From positions 62,001 to 126,000 of the forward strand of contig CAYGDP010000003.1 in NCBI GenBank assembly GCA_964348665.1: a stretch of 64,000 bases of DNA. The letters are read 5' to 3'. This document shows positions 1 to 8,495 of this stretch, one piece after another; position 1 is the stretch's first letter; the number at the start of each line of letters is the position of its first letter. Both the position numbers and the translations under genes were made by a program. Under the pieces are notes generated by a model, which had not been told where the DNA came from, did no database searches, and saw only the letters and a program-made list of their open reading frames with translations. The stretch is from CAYGDP01 sp964348665 (GTDB taxonomy: Bacteria > Verrucomicrobiota > Verrucomicrobiia > Palsa-1439 > CAYGDP01).

Positions 1-357
1 CACCACGGCGCCCGCCGCGCGCAACCGCTCGATCACGCCAGCGTCGTAGGGAGAGACATAGCCCGTTAAGATTTTGGAGCAACAACTGCACGGTTGGCCT
101 TTGACATTGATCAAGTCCTTGATCCCAACGGGGATTCCGAGCAGCGGCAACTGGCTCCCCTCTCCCTTTGCTCTTCGGTCATCACACGCTTGCGCCTGCG
201 CCAGCATATCCGCTTCGTCGAAATGGACGAACGCCTTGATCTTCGGGTCAACGGCGCGGATGCGCGCCAGCGTCGCCTCTGCCAGATCGCGCGCGGAGAT
301 TTCCTTTCGTGCCAATTTTTCGCGCGCGTCGTGAATGGTCAGTTGGTTCAGTTGCAT
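1..357 (-). CDS. gatA: Asp-tRNA(Asn)/Glu-tRNA(Gln) amidotransferase subunit A, N-terminal part
   Basis: Catalytic amidase subunit of the GatCAB complex, which converts Asp-tRNA(Asn) or Glu-tRNA(Gln) to the amidated form in the cytoplasm. Only the first 119 residues lie in the window; the gene continues past base 1. The reading frame shows the amidase-signature start GIPVGIKDLINVKG, containing the lysine of the Ser-cisSer-Lys triad, followed by YDAGVIERLRAAGA. The start is the ATG at 357, 51 bases behind the gatC stop on the same strand, so the two are probably one operon. No Shine-Dalgarno sequence is evident. The family assignment is secure from motif and context. Confidence 0.93.
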   Translation of the reverse strand, partial: MQLNQLTIHDAREKLARKEISARDLAEATLARIRAVDPKIKAFVHFDEADMLAQAQACDDRRAKGEGSQLPLLGIPVGIKDLINVKGQPCSCCSKILTGYVSPYDAGVIERLRAAGAVV

Positions 358-408
358 GGTATTAGATACTGGGCAACGGGTGCTCATTTGCCTAAATGCC
401 CGCGTGCC

Positions 409-723
409 TCATTCCACCACCTTCGGCACGATGAAAAGGTTGCCACGTTGTTTGGGCGCGTTTTTGACAGCTTCACTCTGCGGCAGCGAGGGTTTGACTT
501 CATCGGCGCGCAAGACGTTGGATAGCGGCACGGCAAACGCCGTCGGCTCGACGCCTTCGACGTCGAGTTTTTTGAGTTGCTCGACGTGCGCCAGGATGTT
601 GCCGAGTTGCTTGGAAAACTTTTCCATTTCGGCCTCGGTCAGTTCGAGTCGCGCGAGATGGGCAATGTGGCGGATGTCGAGGGTCGGTGACTGGCTACTG
701 GAGTTCGGAGATTGGGTACTCAT
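409..723 (-). CDS. gatC: Asp-tRNA(Asn)/Glu-tRNA(Gln) amidotransferase subunit C
   Basis: Small GatC subunit (104 aa, usual length about 95), which wraps around GatA and stabilises the GatCAB amidotransferase. The typical opening DIRHIAHLARLELTEAEMEKF and the later ELxxIL-like helix followed by VEPTAFAVPLSNVLRADEV are present. The first 14 residues are Ser/Gln-rich and look like a non-conserved extension; a later start is possible but no better codon is seen. It lies 3 bases behind the metalloprotease gene and directly before gatA, so all three are likely cotranscribed. Confidence 0.93.
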   Translation of the reverse strand: MSTQSPNSSSQSPTLDIRHIAHLARLELTEAEMEKFSKQLGNILAHVEQLKKLDVEGVEPTAFAVPLSNVLRADEVKPSLPQSEAVKNAPKQRGNLFIVPKVVE

Positions 724-726
724 CGG

Positions 727-2226
727 TTAATAGTTGATTTGATTGAGAAGATTCAGGGTTTCGTCGTCGGACGCTGCCAGAACGTTTACGGTCCCAAGCA
801 AGTCGTTCCGCTGTAGTTTTACATTTCGCTTATATTTTTTTGACCAGACAAGGACTCCCTCCTCGAATTCTTTGGCATCGTCGGCGTTTCCCCAGTAAGT
901 CACCCAAATCATTCCAAGTTTTTCCGGCGCAATTTCCCAAACGGCATATCGGTCGCCATTCCATCCCGCGGCGGCTTTCGGGCCGACCAAGATTTGCATT
1001 CCCATCTCGCCGACGACATTATTGGAGAGCAGTTTCCAGCCCTTTTCCTTTGCCAAGTCGGGAAGCTGGATTTCCTTCGGCTCCTCTTTTGCAAAATACT
1101 TTTCGGGATGCAAGACCTGCTCGGTGCTGGCGGGTGGCCGTCGATAGGCGTCGTCCACAACACGCAAACTACCGTCGCCACGCATCATCAGCTCGAGGAC
1201 GAATTGCTGGCCTTGCATATACGGGAAAATGAGCGATTGCTGGAGGAACGGCGGCGCTTCGTTGAATTGTTTGGTGTCCTGCTTGAAAAACATCGCACCG
1301 ATGTCCTTGAGCGACGCTGCCACGCCGACCCGCGCCGCGTGCTGGAGATAAACCTGCCCCATCAACATCGTCGCATTGCCCTCGATGAGCGCTTGCCAGG
1401 CGCGAACGCGGTCGTCGTTGTCTTTGCGCTCCAGCTCGGCGATTGGAATGGTGAAATGTTGGTCGTCGAGCGCATGGGTAAGTTCGTGCGCCATCACCAT
1501 CCGATCGAGCCCGGTGCTCATCGCTTTGTCGCTGAACGTGACGAGATGTTTGGTCTTGGGATCGAAGAACGCGCCGACTTGCTCGCCCATCACGGTGAGC
1601 ATGCCTTTTTCAATGTCGTACCCGTCAGGCAACAGTCCGAGGAACGAGAGAGAGCGCCCGTAATCGTGAAATTCCCGCTCGGTGTATTGGGCGCGAAGTT
1701 CTTTGCGGACGAATTCCGGGAATTCGGCGACTTTCATCGTGCGATATTGGACGGGGGTTATGAATTTCAGCCCGCGCGCGGCCTCGACTTCGCGCTCGAT
1801 TTCCGCGTTGGCAGCGCGAAACTCGCGCAGTTCAGCGGCAGCGATGGCTTCGCCCAAGGCGGCTCGCAATTTCGCGTTTTGCTCATCGCCGCCGACCGGT
1901 TCGGCCAATAGCTCGCGAATGCTCGCTAAAAGTTTTTCGTCATCGCCAGAGAGCGTCTGCCCCTTGGCATCCTCGATCCGCTGCTGGAGGACAGTACGTA
2001 GCTTGGCATTGATCCCCACGCTCTTCTGCAACGCCATCAGTTGCGCTTCCAACGCCTGCAACCGCTCGCGCTCGGCTTTCAGGGAAGCGTCCTGCTTGTC
2101 TTTTCGCTCCTGTTCAATTCGCTCGTCGGCCCAAAAATACGCCGTCATCCCCAGCGTGAGGATGAGGAGCGCGAACCAGGTGATTAGACCGACAACGCGT
2201 TTTTTGAATTGTGTGGCCGTATCCAT
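727..2226 (-). CDS. membrane-anchored HExxH metalloprotease-like protein
   Basis: 499-residue protein of unknown function. Residues 10-32 form one N-terminal membrane segment, residues about 35-150 are a long charged helix that looks like a coiled coil, and residues 247-251 are HELTH, a HExxH zinc-binding motif, followed by EGNA at 282-285, which could give the third (glutamate) zinc ligand as in gluzincins. This suggests a zinc peptidase whose catalytic domain faces the periplasm; peptidase activity is inference. It is the first gene of a gatC-gatA run and is divergent from rnr with only 30 bases between the two start codons. No specific family name is claimed. Confidence 0.7.
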   Translation of the reverse strand: MDTATQFKKRVVGLITWFALLILTLGMTAYFWADERIEQERKDKQDASLKAERERLQALEAQLMALQKSVGINAKLRTVLQQRIEDAKGQTLSGDDEKLLASIRELLAEPVGGDEQNAKLRAALGEAIAAAELREFRAANAEIEREVEAARGLKFITPVQYRTMKVAEFPEFVRKELRAQYTEREFHDYGRSLSFLGLLPDGYDIEKGMLTVMGEQVGAFFDPKTKHLVTFSDKAMSTGLDRMVMAHELTHALDDQHFTIPIAELERKDNDDRVRAWQALIEGNATMLMGQVYLQHAARVGVAASLKDIGAMFFKQDTKQFNEAPPFLQQSLIFPYMQGQQFVLELMMRGDGSLRVVDDAYRRPPASTEQVLHPEKYFAKEEPKEIQLPDLAKEKGWKLLSNNVVGEMGMQILVGPKAAAGWNGDRYAVWEIAPEKLGMIWVTYWGNADDAKEFEEGVLVWSKKYKRNVKLQRNDLLGTVNVLAASDDETLNLLNQINY

Positions 2227-2256
2227 GTCGCCGTGTTAGCTTTCCTGGCGAGACTA

Positions 2257-4500
2257 ATGGAACTTCGCGACAAAATCCAGCGGCTTCTGGCCGCGCCCGA
2301 CTACCGCCCCCTCAAACGAAAAGAACTGGCGCGCGAATTGCAGTTGTCCCCTCACGAGCGCAATGCCCTTAGCCGTGCCCTTTCTGAAATGGAAAATAGC
2401 GGCGAAATCGTTCGCGTCCGAAAAGAGCGTTATGTTCTCCCCACCGAGGCCGACCTCGTCACCGGCAGGCTGCAAATGAACGAGCGCGGGTTCGGGTTCG
2501 TCGTGCCCGATCCGGACGAAAACGGTCAGCCGACCGCTCCCGCCGATGTCTTTATCTCGGCCGAAAACACATGGGTGGGAATGCACCGTGATCGCGTCGT
2601 CGTCCGCCTGACCAAAGGGTCGCTCCGCCGCGATCGCCGCGAACGCATCGTCAAACAATTGGCCGAACGCGGCGAACGAATGGAAGGGCGAGTCATCCGC
2701 ATCCTCGAACGCACCAATACGGAATTGGTTGGCACACTCCAGCAGACACGATTGCTCTTTCATGTCGTCGCGGATGATCCCCGTATTATCCACAACATCT
2801 ACGTCAAACCGCATCGGCAGGCGCGGATCGGCGACAAAGTCGTCGTCAAACTCTTCCCGTGGGAATCGCGCCATGTCAACCCCGAAGGCGAGATTGTCGA
2901 AGTCCTCGGCTCTGCAACGGCGCGCGGGATGGACATGATCGCGCTGATCCGCAAACATCAACTCCCCCTCAAATTTCCCGACGACGTCGAGCACGAAGCC
3001 TCCAAGATGCCCGCCGCCGTGCCTGACCACGACAAGAAAGGGCGACTCGATCTGCGCGGCAAATTCATCGTGACGATTGATCCCGACGACGCGAAGGATT
3101 TCGATGATGCCGTGAACGTGGACGAGCTGCCGGACGGCGGGTGGCGGCTGGGCGTCCATATCGCCGATGTGTCGCATTATGTCCGCCCAAAGACAGCGCT
3201 CGACCGCGAAGCTCTCTCTCGCGGCAACTCGATCTATCTCGTGGATCGAGTGATACCGATGTTGCCGGAGAAATTATCGAATGGCCTCTGCAGTCTCGTG
3301 GAAGCGCAGGACCGGTTGGTAAAGAGTTGTTTCATCGAATTAGATTCGCGCGGCCGCATCAAAAAAACGGAGTTTGCCAACAGCGTCATCTGCTCGCGCA
3401 AACGGCTCACGTACAAGCAGGCGTTTGCGCTGTTGCAATGTGGGGCAGACGTCTCGTCTGCTCATAAAACACAAAGCGCAGACCAGAGGGCTGCGCCACA
3501 TTCCGACGAATTATCGCGCGAACTAAAAAAAATGTGGCGGCTCGCGTCGCTCTTGCGAAAAAATCGTTTCGCGGCGGGATCGCTGGCGCTCGATTTTCCC
3601 GAAGTGAAAGTCATCCTCGACAAAACCGGTCGCCCCATCCGGCTCGAAAAGGTCGAGAACGATATTTCCCATCAACTCATCGAGGAATTCATGCTCGCTG
3701 CCAACGAAGCCGTCGGCAAACTCCTCCGGGAGCGGTTCCCCGCCGGCATCTATCGCGTCCACGAAAATCCCAAGCCGGAAAAACTGGAGGACTTCCGCGC
3801 GTTTGTCATCGGGTTTGGCCATAAAATCGGCGATGTGTCGCATCGCGCCGAGCTGCAGCGCCTTCTCGCCGCCATCGAAGGCAGGCCGGAAGCCTATGTC
3901 ATCCGCATCGCGCTTCTGCGGTCGCTGATGCGCGCCCGCTATGACGCAAAACCGATTGGACATTATGGTTTGGCAAAAGCCAATTACACCCATTTCACGT
4001 CGCCGATCCGGCGTTATCCCGATTTGGTGGCGCACCGATTGCTCGCCACCTCGATGAAACAGTCCGACGGCGCCGCTCGTTATGACGGGAAAACGCTCAC
4101 CCTCGTTTCGCTGCACTGCTCCGATACCGAGCGCAAGGCGGACGAAGCCGAGAACGACTCGGTAAAAATGAAGACCCTGGAGTTTTTCCAACGCCAACTC
4201 GAAGAACACAAGCTCGACGACTTCGACGCCATCATCGTCGAAGTCCGCAACTTCGGATTTTTTGTCGAATTGGCTGACACGTTGGTCTATGGCCTTGTTC
4301 ACATCTCGACGGTGGAAGATGACTTTTACTATTTCGACGCCGCGCTGACGCGGCTGGTCGGCAAACGAACCCGGCGCGCCTTTCGCGCGGGCGACCGGGT
4401 GAAGGTGCGCGTCATCCGCGTGGACATGTTCAAGCAACAAATCGATTTTTGCTTGGCAGAACTGCGTTCACCCGCCAGAATGAGCAGACAACGACGATGA
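2257..4500 (+). CDS. rnr: ribonuclease R (RNase II/R family 3'-5' exoribonuclease)
   Basis: Processive 3'-5' exoribonuclease that degrades structured RNA and takes part in RNA quality control. In order: a winged-helix domain (about residues 1-65), cold-shock OB domains, the RNB catalytic domain with IDPDDAKDFDDAV near residue 275 (the metal-binding aspartates), and a C-terminal S1 domain (about 650-735). Length 747 aa is normal. The ATG at 2257 (MELRDKIQRLL) is chosen because upstream codons fall within the divergent protease gene. Residues about 394-415 are encoded by a 66-bp palindromic repeat inserted in frame (see 3437-3502). Its TGA overlaps the ATG of the lipoprotein gene. Confidence 0.95.
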   Translation: MELRDKIQRLLAAPDYRPLKRKELARELQLSPHERNALSRALSEMENSGEIVRVRKERYVLPTEADLVTGRLQMNERGFGFVVPDPDENGQPTAPADVFISAENTWVGMHRDRVVVRLTKGSLRRDRRERIVKQLAERGERMEGRVIRILERTNTELVGTLQQTRLLFHVVADDPRIIHNIYVKPHRQARIGDKVVVKLFPWESRHVNPEGEIVEVLGSATARGMDMIALIRKHQLPLKFPDDVEHEASKMPAAVPDHDKKGRLDLRGKFIVTIDPDDAKDFDDAVNVDELPDGGWRLGVHIADVSHYVRPKTALDREALSRGNSIYLVDRVIPMLPEKLSNGLCSLVEAQDRLVKSCFIELDSRGRIKKTEFANSVICSRKRLTYKQAFALLQCGADVSSAHKTQSADQRAAPHSDELSRELKKMWRLASLLRKNRFAAGSLALDFPEVKVILDKTGRPIRLEKVENDISHQLIEEFMLAANEAVGKLLRERFPAGIYRVHENPKPEKLEDFRAFVIGFGHKIGDVSHRAELQRLLAAIEGRPEAYVIRIALLRSLMRARYDAKPIGHYGLAKANYTHFTSPIRRYPDLVAHRLLATSMKQSDGAARYDGKTLTLVSLHCSDTERKADEAENDSVKMKTLEFFQRQLEEHKLDDFDAIIVEVRNFGFFVELADTLVYGLVHISTVEDDFYYFDAALTRLVGKRTRRAFRAGDRVKVRVIRVDMFKQQIDFCLAELRSPARMSRQRR
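3437..3502. repeat. palindromic repeat inserted in frame within rnr
   Basis: 66 bp whose two ends are imperfect inverted repeats (AATGTGGGGCAGACG... and ...GGGCTGCGCCACATT). Each half can also fold alone (GCAGACGTCTCGTCTGC). The length is 22 codons without a stop, so the RNase R frame is kept. The pattern matches the element at 63816-63870, so it is a member of a dispersed family. Confidence 0.75.
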
Positions 4501-5342
4501 AAAACAAATCCATTTTCCTTTCTCCCTTCCTGCTTTTTCTCTCACTTTTTCTCGCGGGATGCGCCAGTGATTCGGCGAATCGCCCTGCGCTCTCGCCGGT
4601 CTCCGAAAAAGTCCACAAGGTTGGGTTTGCCGGGACGGTGCTGGAGTTTGATCTGACCATTCCCAACTCCGACACTCGCGGGATGGCGGTTCAGGGTTAC
4701 ACCTACAAGCTGTTGATCGCCGGTCGCGAGTTTCGTGGAGACAAGATCGCCACGAAATCGAATGTGCCGGCGGGCGAGATCTGGCAGCGGTCGCTGGAAT
4801 TGCGGGTGAACATCGGCGAGCTGGACGTTTTTTTGCGGCGCAGCAAACACACCGGCGCGAGCGTGCCCTATGAATTGAGCGGGCAAGTGCATGTGGTTGA
4901 CCAAGGTGGCAACCGCAAACTGCCGTTTCGTGTGCGAGGCGAGATTACGCTGCTGCGCAAGCCGGAATTTGCGATGGAAAATTTGCGAGTCGAAAATTTG
5001 ACCGCCGCCGGTGCGATGGTTAAGTTTGATCTGGTCGTCAAGAACACCAACAGTTTTGCGGCGACATTTCGCGAGACGAGCGTAGATTTGAGCTTGGAGG
5101 GTCAGACGTTCACCCAACAGAAAGAGGTTGTGGTGGCGCCCGTGGCTGCTGGAACAACTACAAAAATAGCAATGATCTTAGAGCCGCGCTTTGAGTTGCT
5201 GGGACAGAATGCACGCCGGATTCTGGAAAAGAAACAAGTCACCTACGCGCTCGTTGGCCGCGCAACTTTCACGACGCCATGGGGCGATAAACGCATCGAG
5301 TTCGAGCGCGGCGGCTCGGTGCGGCTTGTCCCGTTGTTTTGA
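4497..5342 (+). CDS. LEA type 2 (WHy-domain) lipoprotein
   Basis: 281-residue predicted lipoprotein. The N-terminus is a short basic stretch, a hydrophobic core and a lipobox (LFLAGC, cysteine at about residue 21), so it should be exported and lipid-anchored. The mature part contains two similar beta-rich blocks (VGFAGTVLEFDLTIPN and LTAAGAMVKFDLVVKN) typical of LEA14/WHy domains, which in bacteria are found in desiccation-related or envelope proteins. The ATG overlaps the rnr stop (ATGA), indicating translational coupling. The precise role is unknown. Confidence 0.75.
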   Translation: MKNKSIFLSPFLLFLSLFLAGCASDSANRPALSPVSEKVHKVGFAGTVLEFDLTIPNSDTRGMAVQGYTYKLLIAGREFRGDKIATKSNVPAGEIWQRSLELRVNIGELDVFLRRSKHTGASVPYELSGQVHVVDQGGNRKLPFRVRGEITLLRKPEFAMENLRVENLTAAGAMVKFDLVVKNTNSFAATFRETSVDLSLEGQTFTQQKEVVVAPVAAGTTTKIAMILEPRFELLGQNARRILEKKQVTYALVGRATFTTPWGDKRIEFERGGSVRLVPLF

Positions 5343-5375
5343 TGTGAGGTGAGCGCAAATCCACACCAACCCGCC

Positions 5376-7019
5376 ATGCGCGTGCTCATCATCGGACTTG
5401 ATGGCGCGACGTGGTCGAATCTCCGTCCGCTGGCCGAGCGTGGTGTGATGCCGACTCTCTCTCGGTTGCTTCGCGAAGGCGCCTGGGGCGTTCTTCATTC
5501 CTCCATCCCGGCCCTCACCCCTCCCGCGTGGGCAAGTCTCGTGACAGGCGTTAACGTAGGAAAGCACGGCATTTATCATTTTCGTCACACACCAGCGGGC
5601 GATTATTATGCGCGCCGGCTGAACGACGCGCGGGATATCGCAGTTCCATCGCTCTGGCAACGGCTCGGAACACTCGGCAAACATGTGGGCGCCATGAATG
5701 TCCCCCTCTGTCATCCGGTTTACGCCGTGAACGGTTTTCTCACCAGCGATTCCTTCGCGCCCGATGCCAAACGAGTTCAAGTCCATCCCCCCGCACTGGC
5801 CGCCGAGTTCCGCGATTATATCGTGGACGTGGAAAACTACCCGACCGCGCTGCCCGGCTCACCGGAGTACGCGCGCGAAGTGCTGGCGTTCATGGATGAA
5901 AACGAGCGTGTGCTGGCCAGCCAAGCCGACACGGCGGCGCGTCTGATGAAAACGCAGCCCTGGGATTTTCTGATGGTAGCGTGGATGCTGACCGACCGCC
6001 TCGGCCACTACTGCTGGAAATACTCGGATCCTGGCTTGGAATCCTCGCTAACAACAGACGACCAGAAACGGCTGGCAGACCGCTGCCGCACCATCTACAC
6101 GATGCTCGACACACAAATCGCGCGACTCATCGAGACGGCGGGAGACAATTGCTCGGTCGTGATCGCGTCGGATCATGGTTTTGGTCCTGCGCCACTAGCG
6201 TTTTTTCACACGAATCGTTGGCTCCTGGAGCGAGGCTATTTGCGATTGCTTCCCTCGTGGCATCCGCGCCGGCTGTTCTACGGTAATCTTCCTCGCTCCC
6301 TCCGCCCTCGGGTTGGCGCGCCTCCCGACGCCAAGTTCGGGTTGGTGGATTGGCCGCGCACGCAGGTCTGGGCCGACCCACTCGAATCTCGCGCCGTTGC
6401 GATTCGTTTCAATCAAGTCGGTCGTTATCCGCAAGGAATCGTTGCCGCCGCCGACATCGCGACACTGCGCGACAAGATTGTCCGCGACCTTTCCGATTTA
6501 AAAACTTCCGGGGGCGAGAAAGTCTTCGCCGAACTGCACCGCGGCGAATCACTCTATCGTGGTCAGCGCGCGGAAGGCGCCCCGGATTTGGTCGGAATCC
6601 TCTCCCGCTCGCTCGATGTGCCCGCCAGCTTCCGCCGAGACGTTCGTGCCCGGGAATTATTGACGGCGAACTCACACGTCCTTCGCGATGGCGGCCATGA
6701 ACCCGAAGGGATTTTTTTGTTGCACGGCGCGAACATCCGTCCAGCGGGTCAACTCTCCCCGCAACCGATCGAGGCGATTGCGCCAACCGTGATGCAACTA
6801 TTCGGACTGCCAATTCCCGCCGAGATGGATGCGGAGCCAATCACCGCAGCGTTGACCGAAGATTTTTTGCGGACGCATCCACCGCGTCGAGAAACCAGCC
6901 AGCAAGCAGGGACGCCTGCTGCTTCATCGACACCGCCTTCAGGGGGACAGCCCGAATATTCCGCCGAAGATTCCGCGGTTGTCGAAGAGCGACTTCGAAA
7001 ACTCGGGTATTTGGATTGA
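5376..7019 (+). CDS. type I phosphodiesterase / nucleotide pyrophosphatase family protein
   Basis: 547-residue member of the alkaline-phosphatase-superfamily phosphodiesterases. Metal and catalytic motifs are visible: LIIGLDGATW near the start, TPPAWASLVTG with the probable Thr nucleophile, and ASDHGFGP for the second metal site. No signal peptide is seen, so it may be cytoplasmic; the substrate is unknown (homologues cleave nucleotide or phospholipid-type diesters). The ATG at 5376 is preferred over an in-frame GTG at 5349 because the conserved core begins straight after it. The C-terminal tail (SQQAGTPAASSTPPSGG) is low-complexity and is encoded partly by a small palindrome at 6905-6920. 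Confidence 0.82.
   Translation: MRVLIIGLDGATWSNLRPLAERGVMPTLSRLLREGAWGVLHSSIPALTPPAWASLVTGVNVGKHGIYHFRHTPAGDYYARRLNDARDIAVPSLWQRLGTLGKHVGAMNVPLCHPVYAVNGFLTSDSFAPDAKRVQVHPPALAAEFRDYIVDVENYPTALPGSPEYAREVLAFMDENERVLASQADTAARLMKTQPWDFLMVAWMLTDRLGHYCWKYSDPGLESSLTTDDQKRLADRCRTIYTMLDTQIARLIETAGDNCSVVIASDHGFGPAPLAFFHTNRWLLERGYLRLLPSWHPRRLFYGNLPRSLRPRVGAPPDAKFGLVDWPRTQVWADPLESRAVAIRFNQVGRYPQGIVAAADIATLRDKIVRDLSDLKTSGGEKVFAELHRGESLYRGQRAEGAPDLVGILSRSLDVPASFRRDVRARELLTANSHVLRDGGHEPEGIFLLHGANIRPAGQLSPQPIEAIAPTVMQLFGLPIPAEMDAEPITAALTEDFLRTHPPRRETSQQAGTPAASSTPPSGGQPEYSAEDSAVVEERLRKLGYLD
6905..6920. repeat. short hairpin repeat within the phosphodiesterase C-terminus
   Basis: AGCAGGGACGCCTGCT: 6-bp perfect stem with a 4-base loop, resembling the half-element CACAGGCATCCCTGCCTGTG at 29172. 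It codes for part of a non-conserved tail. Confidence 0.4.
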
Positions 7020-7057
7020 AACGGGAGATCAGACTTCAGCCGGGCAACATCAATTAT

Positions 7058-8479
7058 CTACAGCCGCGGAATTTTCTCTATCCCACGCGCTTGGCAATAG
7101 GCCCGGAGAAAAGTGAGGCGGTGCGCGCGGGTAACGCTGGGATATTTCGCGGCGGCGCGAGTAAGCCTGGCCAGATCGGCAGCCGCTCGGTTGTAGGTCG
7201 TCTCGCCCACTTCCACGAGGCCGTCGAGGTCAAGCAGCCAGACTTTGCCGCTCGCGTCGGCAACGATATTGGTTTCCTTCAAGTCACGGTGGGAAAAGCC
7301 GCAGTGATGAAGCCGCCCGATCAGGGTGCCGGCTCGGCGCACGATTGACATGTCGAGTTGCGCAATGAACCGCAGATCGTTTGCATCGCGGATTTCTTCG
7401 GTGACAAGATAGCTGTTCAAGACCACTCGGCAACAACGACGCTCTGCCGCGGCGACGGGTCGCGGGGTGGGGATGCCGAGCAGTTCGAGGTGATAGGCTT
7501 TCTGATAGGCGCGAAAAGCCCGCGAGGGCCGAAATAAATCCTTCAGGTAGTTCCAACGGTTTTTTTGGTTGAATCGTTTCAGAACGACGCCGTCGAAGGC
7601 GCCAATGGTGGATTGACGGTTGTGACCGCTCTTGAAAAGGCGCGAACAGGATTCCAGCGCCGCGTCCGGGTTTTCGAGAAGTCGCTTACATGCTTCGCCG
7701 AAAAACTCCAGTCGAACCCACCAGGTCAAATCACCAATCCGTTTGGGTTCGAAACGGAGGTTGTGTTCGAGACAGCGATGCGCGCGGCGGACGGCCAGCT
7801 CGCGGAGAATCGCGTCGCTGCGGCGCAAGATTTTCGCGATGAAACCGGGGGCGGCTTGATACGAGGTAAAGAATTTTTCGCGCAACGGAACGAAGCAATT
7901 GATATACGCAAGATTTTCGACGCGCTGGGCTTCCTCCAACGGCTCCCGCATCTCGCCGCGGTCAACGTCGATCCGCCTCAATTCCAACGGATTTTCGCGC
8001 ACGAGGATGTTGTGATGAAGATCGCGCTGGAGCACGCCGCGGTCGTGCATGAGACGGAGCAGGCCGGCCAGCGCCGTTTGCAGGTCGTCGTTTTGGTGGC
8101 GCGGATATTTGTCGAGCCGCGCGCCGTCGAATCCTTCGCTGATGATGAGGCTTTCTTGCAAGCCGAGCGTCGTCCAACGCTCGCCCACGGCGAGGTAGCG
8201 GACGACGGGGATACCACGGGCAGTCACCTCGGCGGCGAGCGCCCATTCGTTCCGCGCCTCGGAGATTTTGAAAAAATATTTCAGGGGGCGCAATCCGACG
8301 CGGTTGATGTATCGCTTGAGATACACCGTGCGATTGCCGAGCGTGTGGCGGGTCACGAGCTTGGTCGGGGTCTTTTTGATGACCTCGCCGGTGTCGGCCA
8401 ACACGGCGTCGAGATCGCCTACGAAGTCGTCGGCCAGTTCCCAAGCCACGCCATTCTTCTTGAGTTGTGTCACGTACAC
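7058..8479 (-). CDS. double Kdo/WaaP-type lipopolysaccharide kinase-like protein
   Basis: 473-residue protein with two consecutive kinase-like domains of the WaaP/KdkA/InaA type. Domain 1 (about 1-235) has Lys55 (TVYLKRY), Glu78, QRDLHHNIL at 151-159 (His replaced by Gln) and IDVDRG at 170-175. Domain 2 (about 240-473) has Lys301 (GVVLKRF), a perfect HRDLKETNI at 397-405 and DLDG at 417-420. Such kinases phosphorylate LPS core sugars at the inner membrane; the substrate here is inferred. The start is GTG at 8479, with TACTCT (8485-8490) only 5 bases upstream. It diverges from the FGE-like gene with 16 bases between start codons. Confidence 0.8.
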   Translation of the reverse strand: MYVTQLKKNGVAWELADDFVGDLDAVLADTGEVIKKTPTKLVTRHTLGNRTVYLKRYINRVGLRPLKYFFKISEARNEWALAAEVTARGIPVVRYLAVGERWTTLGLQESLIISEGFDGARLDKYPRHQNDDLQTALAGLLRLMHDRGVLQRDLHHNILVRENPLELRRIDVDRGEMREPLEEAQRVENLAYINCFVPLREKFFTSYQAAPGFIAKILRRSDAILRELAVRRAHRCLEHNLRFEPKRIGDLTWWVRLEFFGEACKRLLENPDAALESCSRLFKSGHNRQSTIGAFDGVVLKRFNQKNRWNYLKDLFRPSRAFRAYQKAYHLELLGIPTPRPVAAAERRCCRVVLNSYLVTEEIRDANDLRFIAQLDMSIVRRAGTLIGRLHHCGFSHRDLKETNIVADASGKVWLLDLDGLVEVGETTYNRAAADLARLTRAAAKYPSVTRAHRLTFLRAYCQARGIEKIPRL

Positions 8480-8483
8480 ATCT

Positions 8484-8490
8484 TAGAGTA
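8484..8490. promoter_or_regulatory. shared -10 region of a divergent leaderless gene pair
   Basis: On the + strand TAGAGT (8484-8489) lies 6 bases before the GTG at 8496 and 18 bases behind TTGAGT (8460-8465). On the - strand TACTCT (8490-8485) lies 5 bases before the GTG at 8479. The two -10 hexamers share five bases. The minus-strand -35 is poor. Confidence 0.5.
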
Positions 8491-8495
8491 GGCGA

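Noticed and set aside
994..1911. 305-codon open frame on the + strand
   Set aside because: Mirror of the metalloprotease gene on the minus strand; no motifs and no initiation signals.
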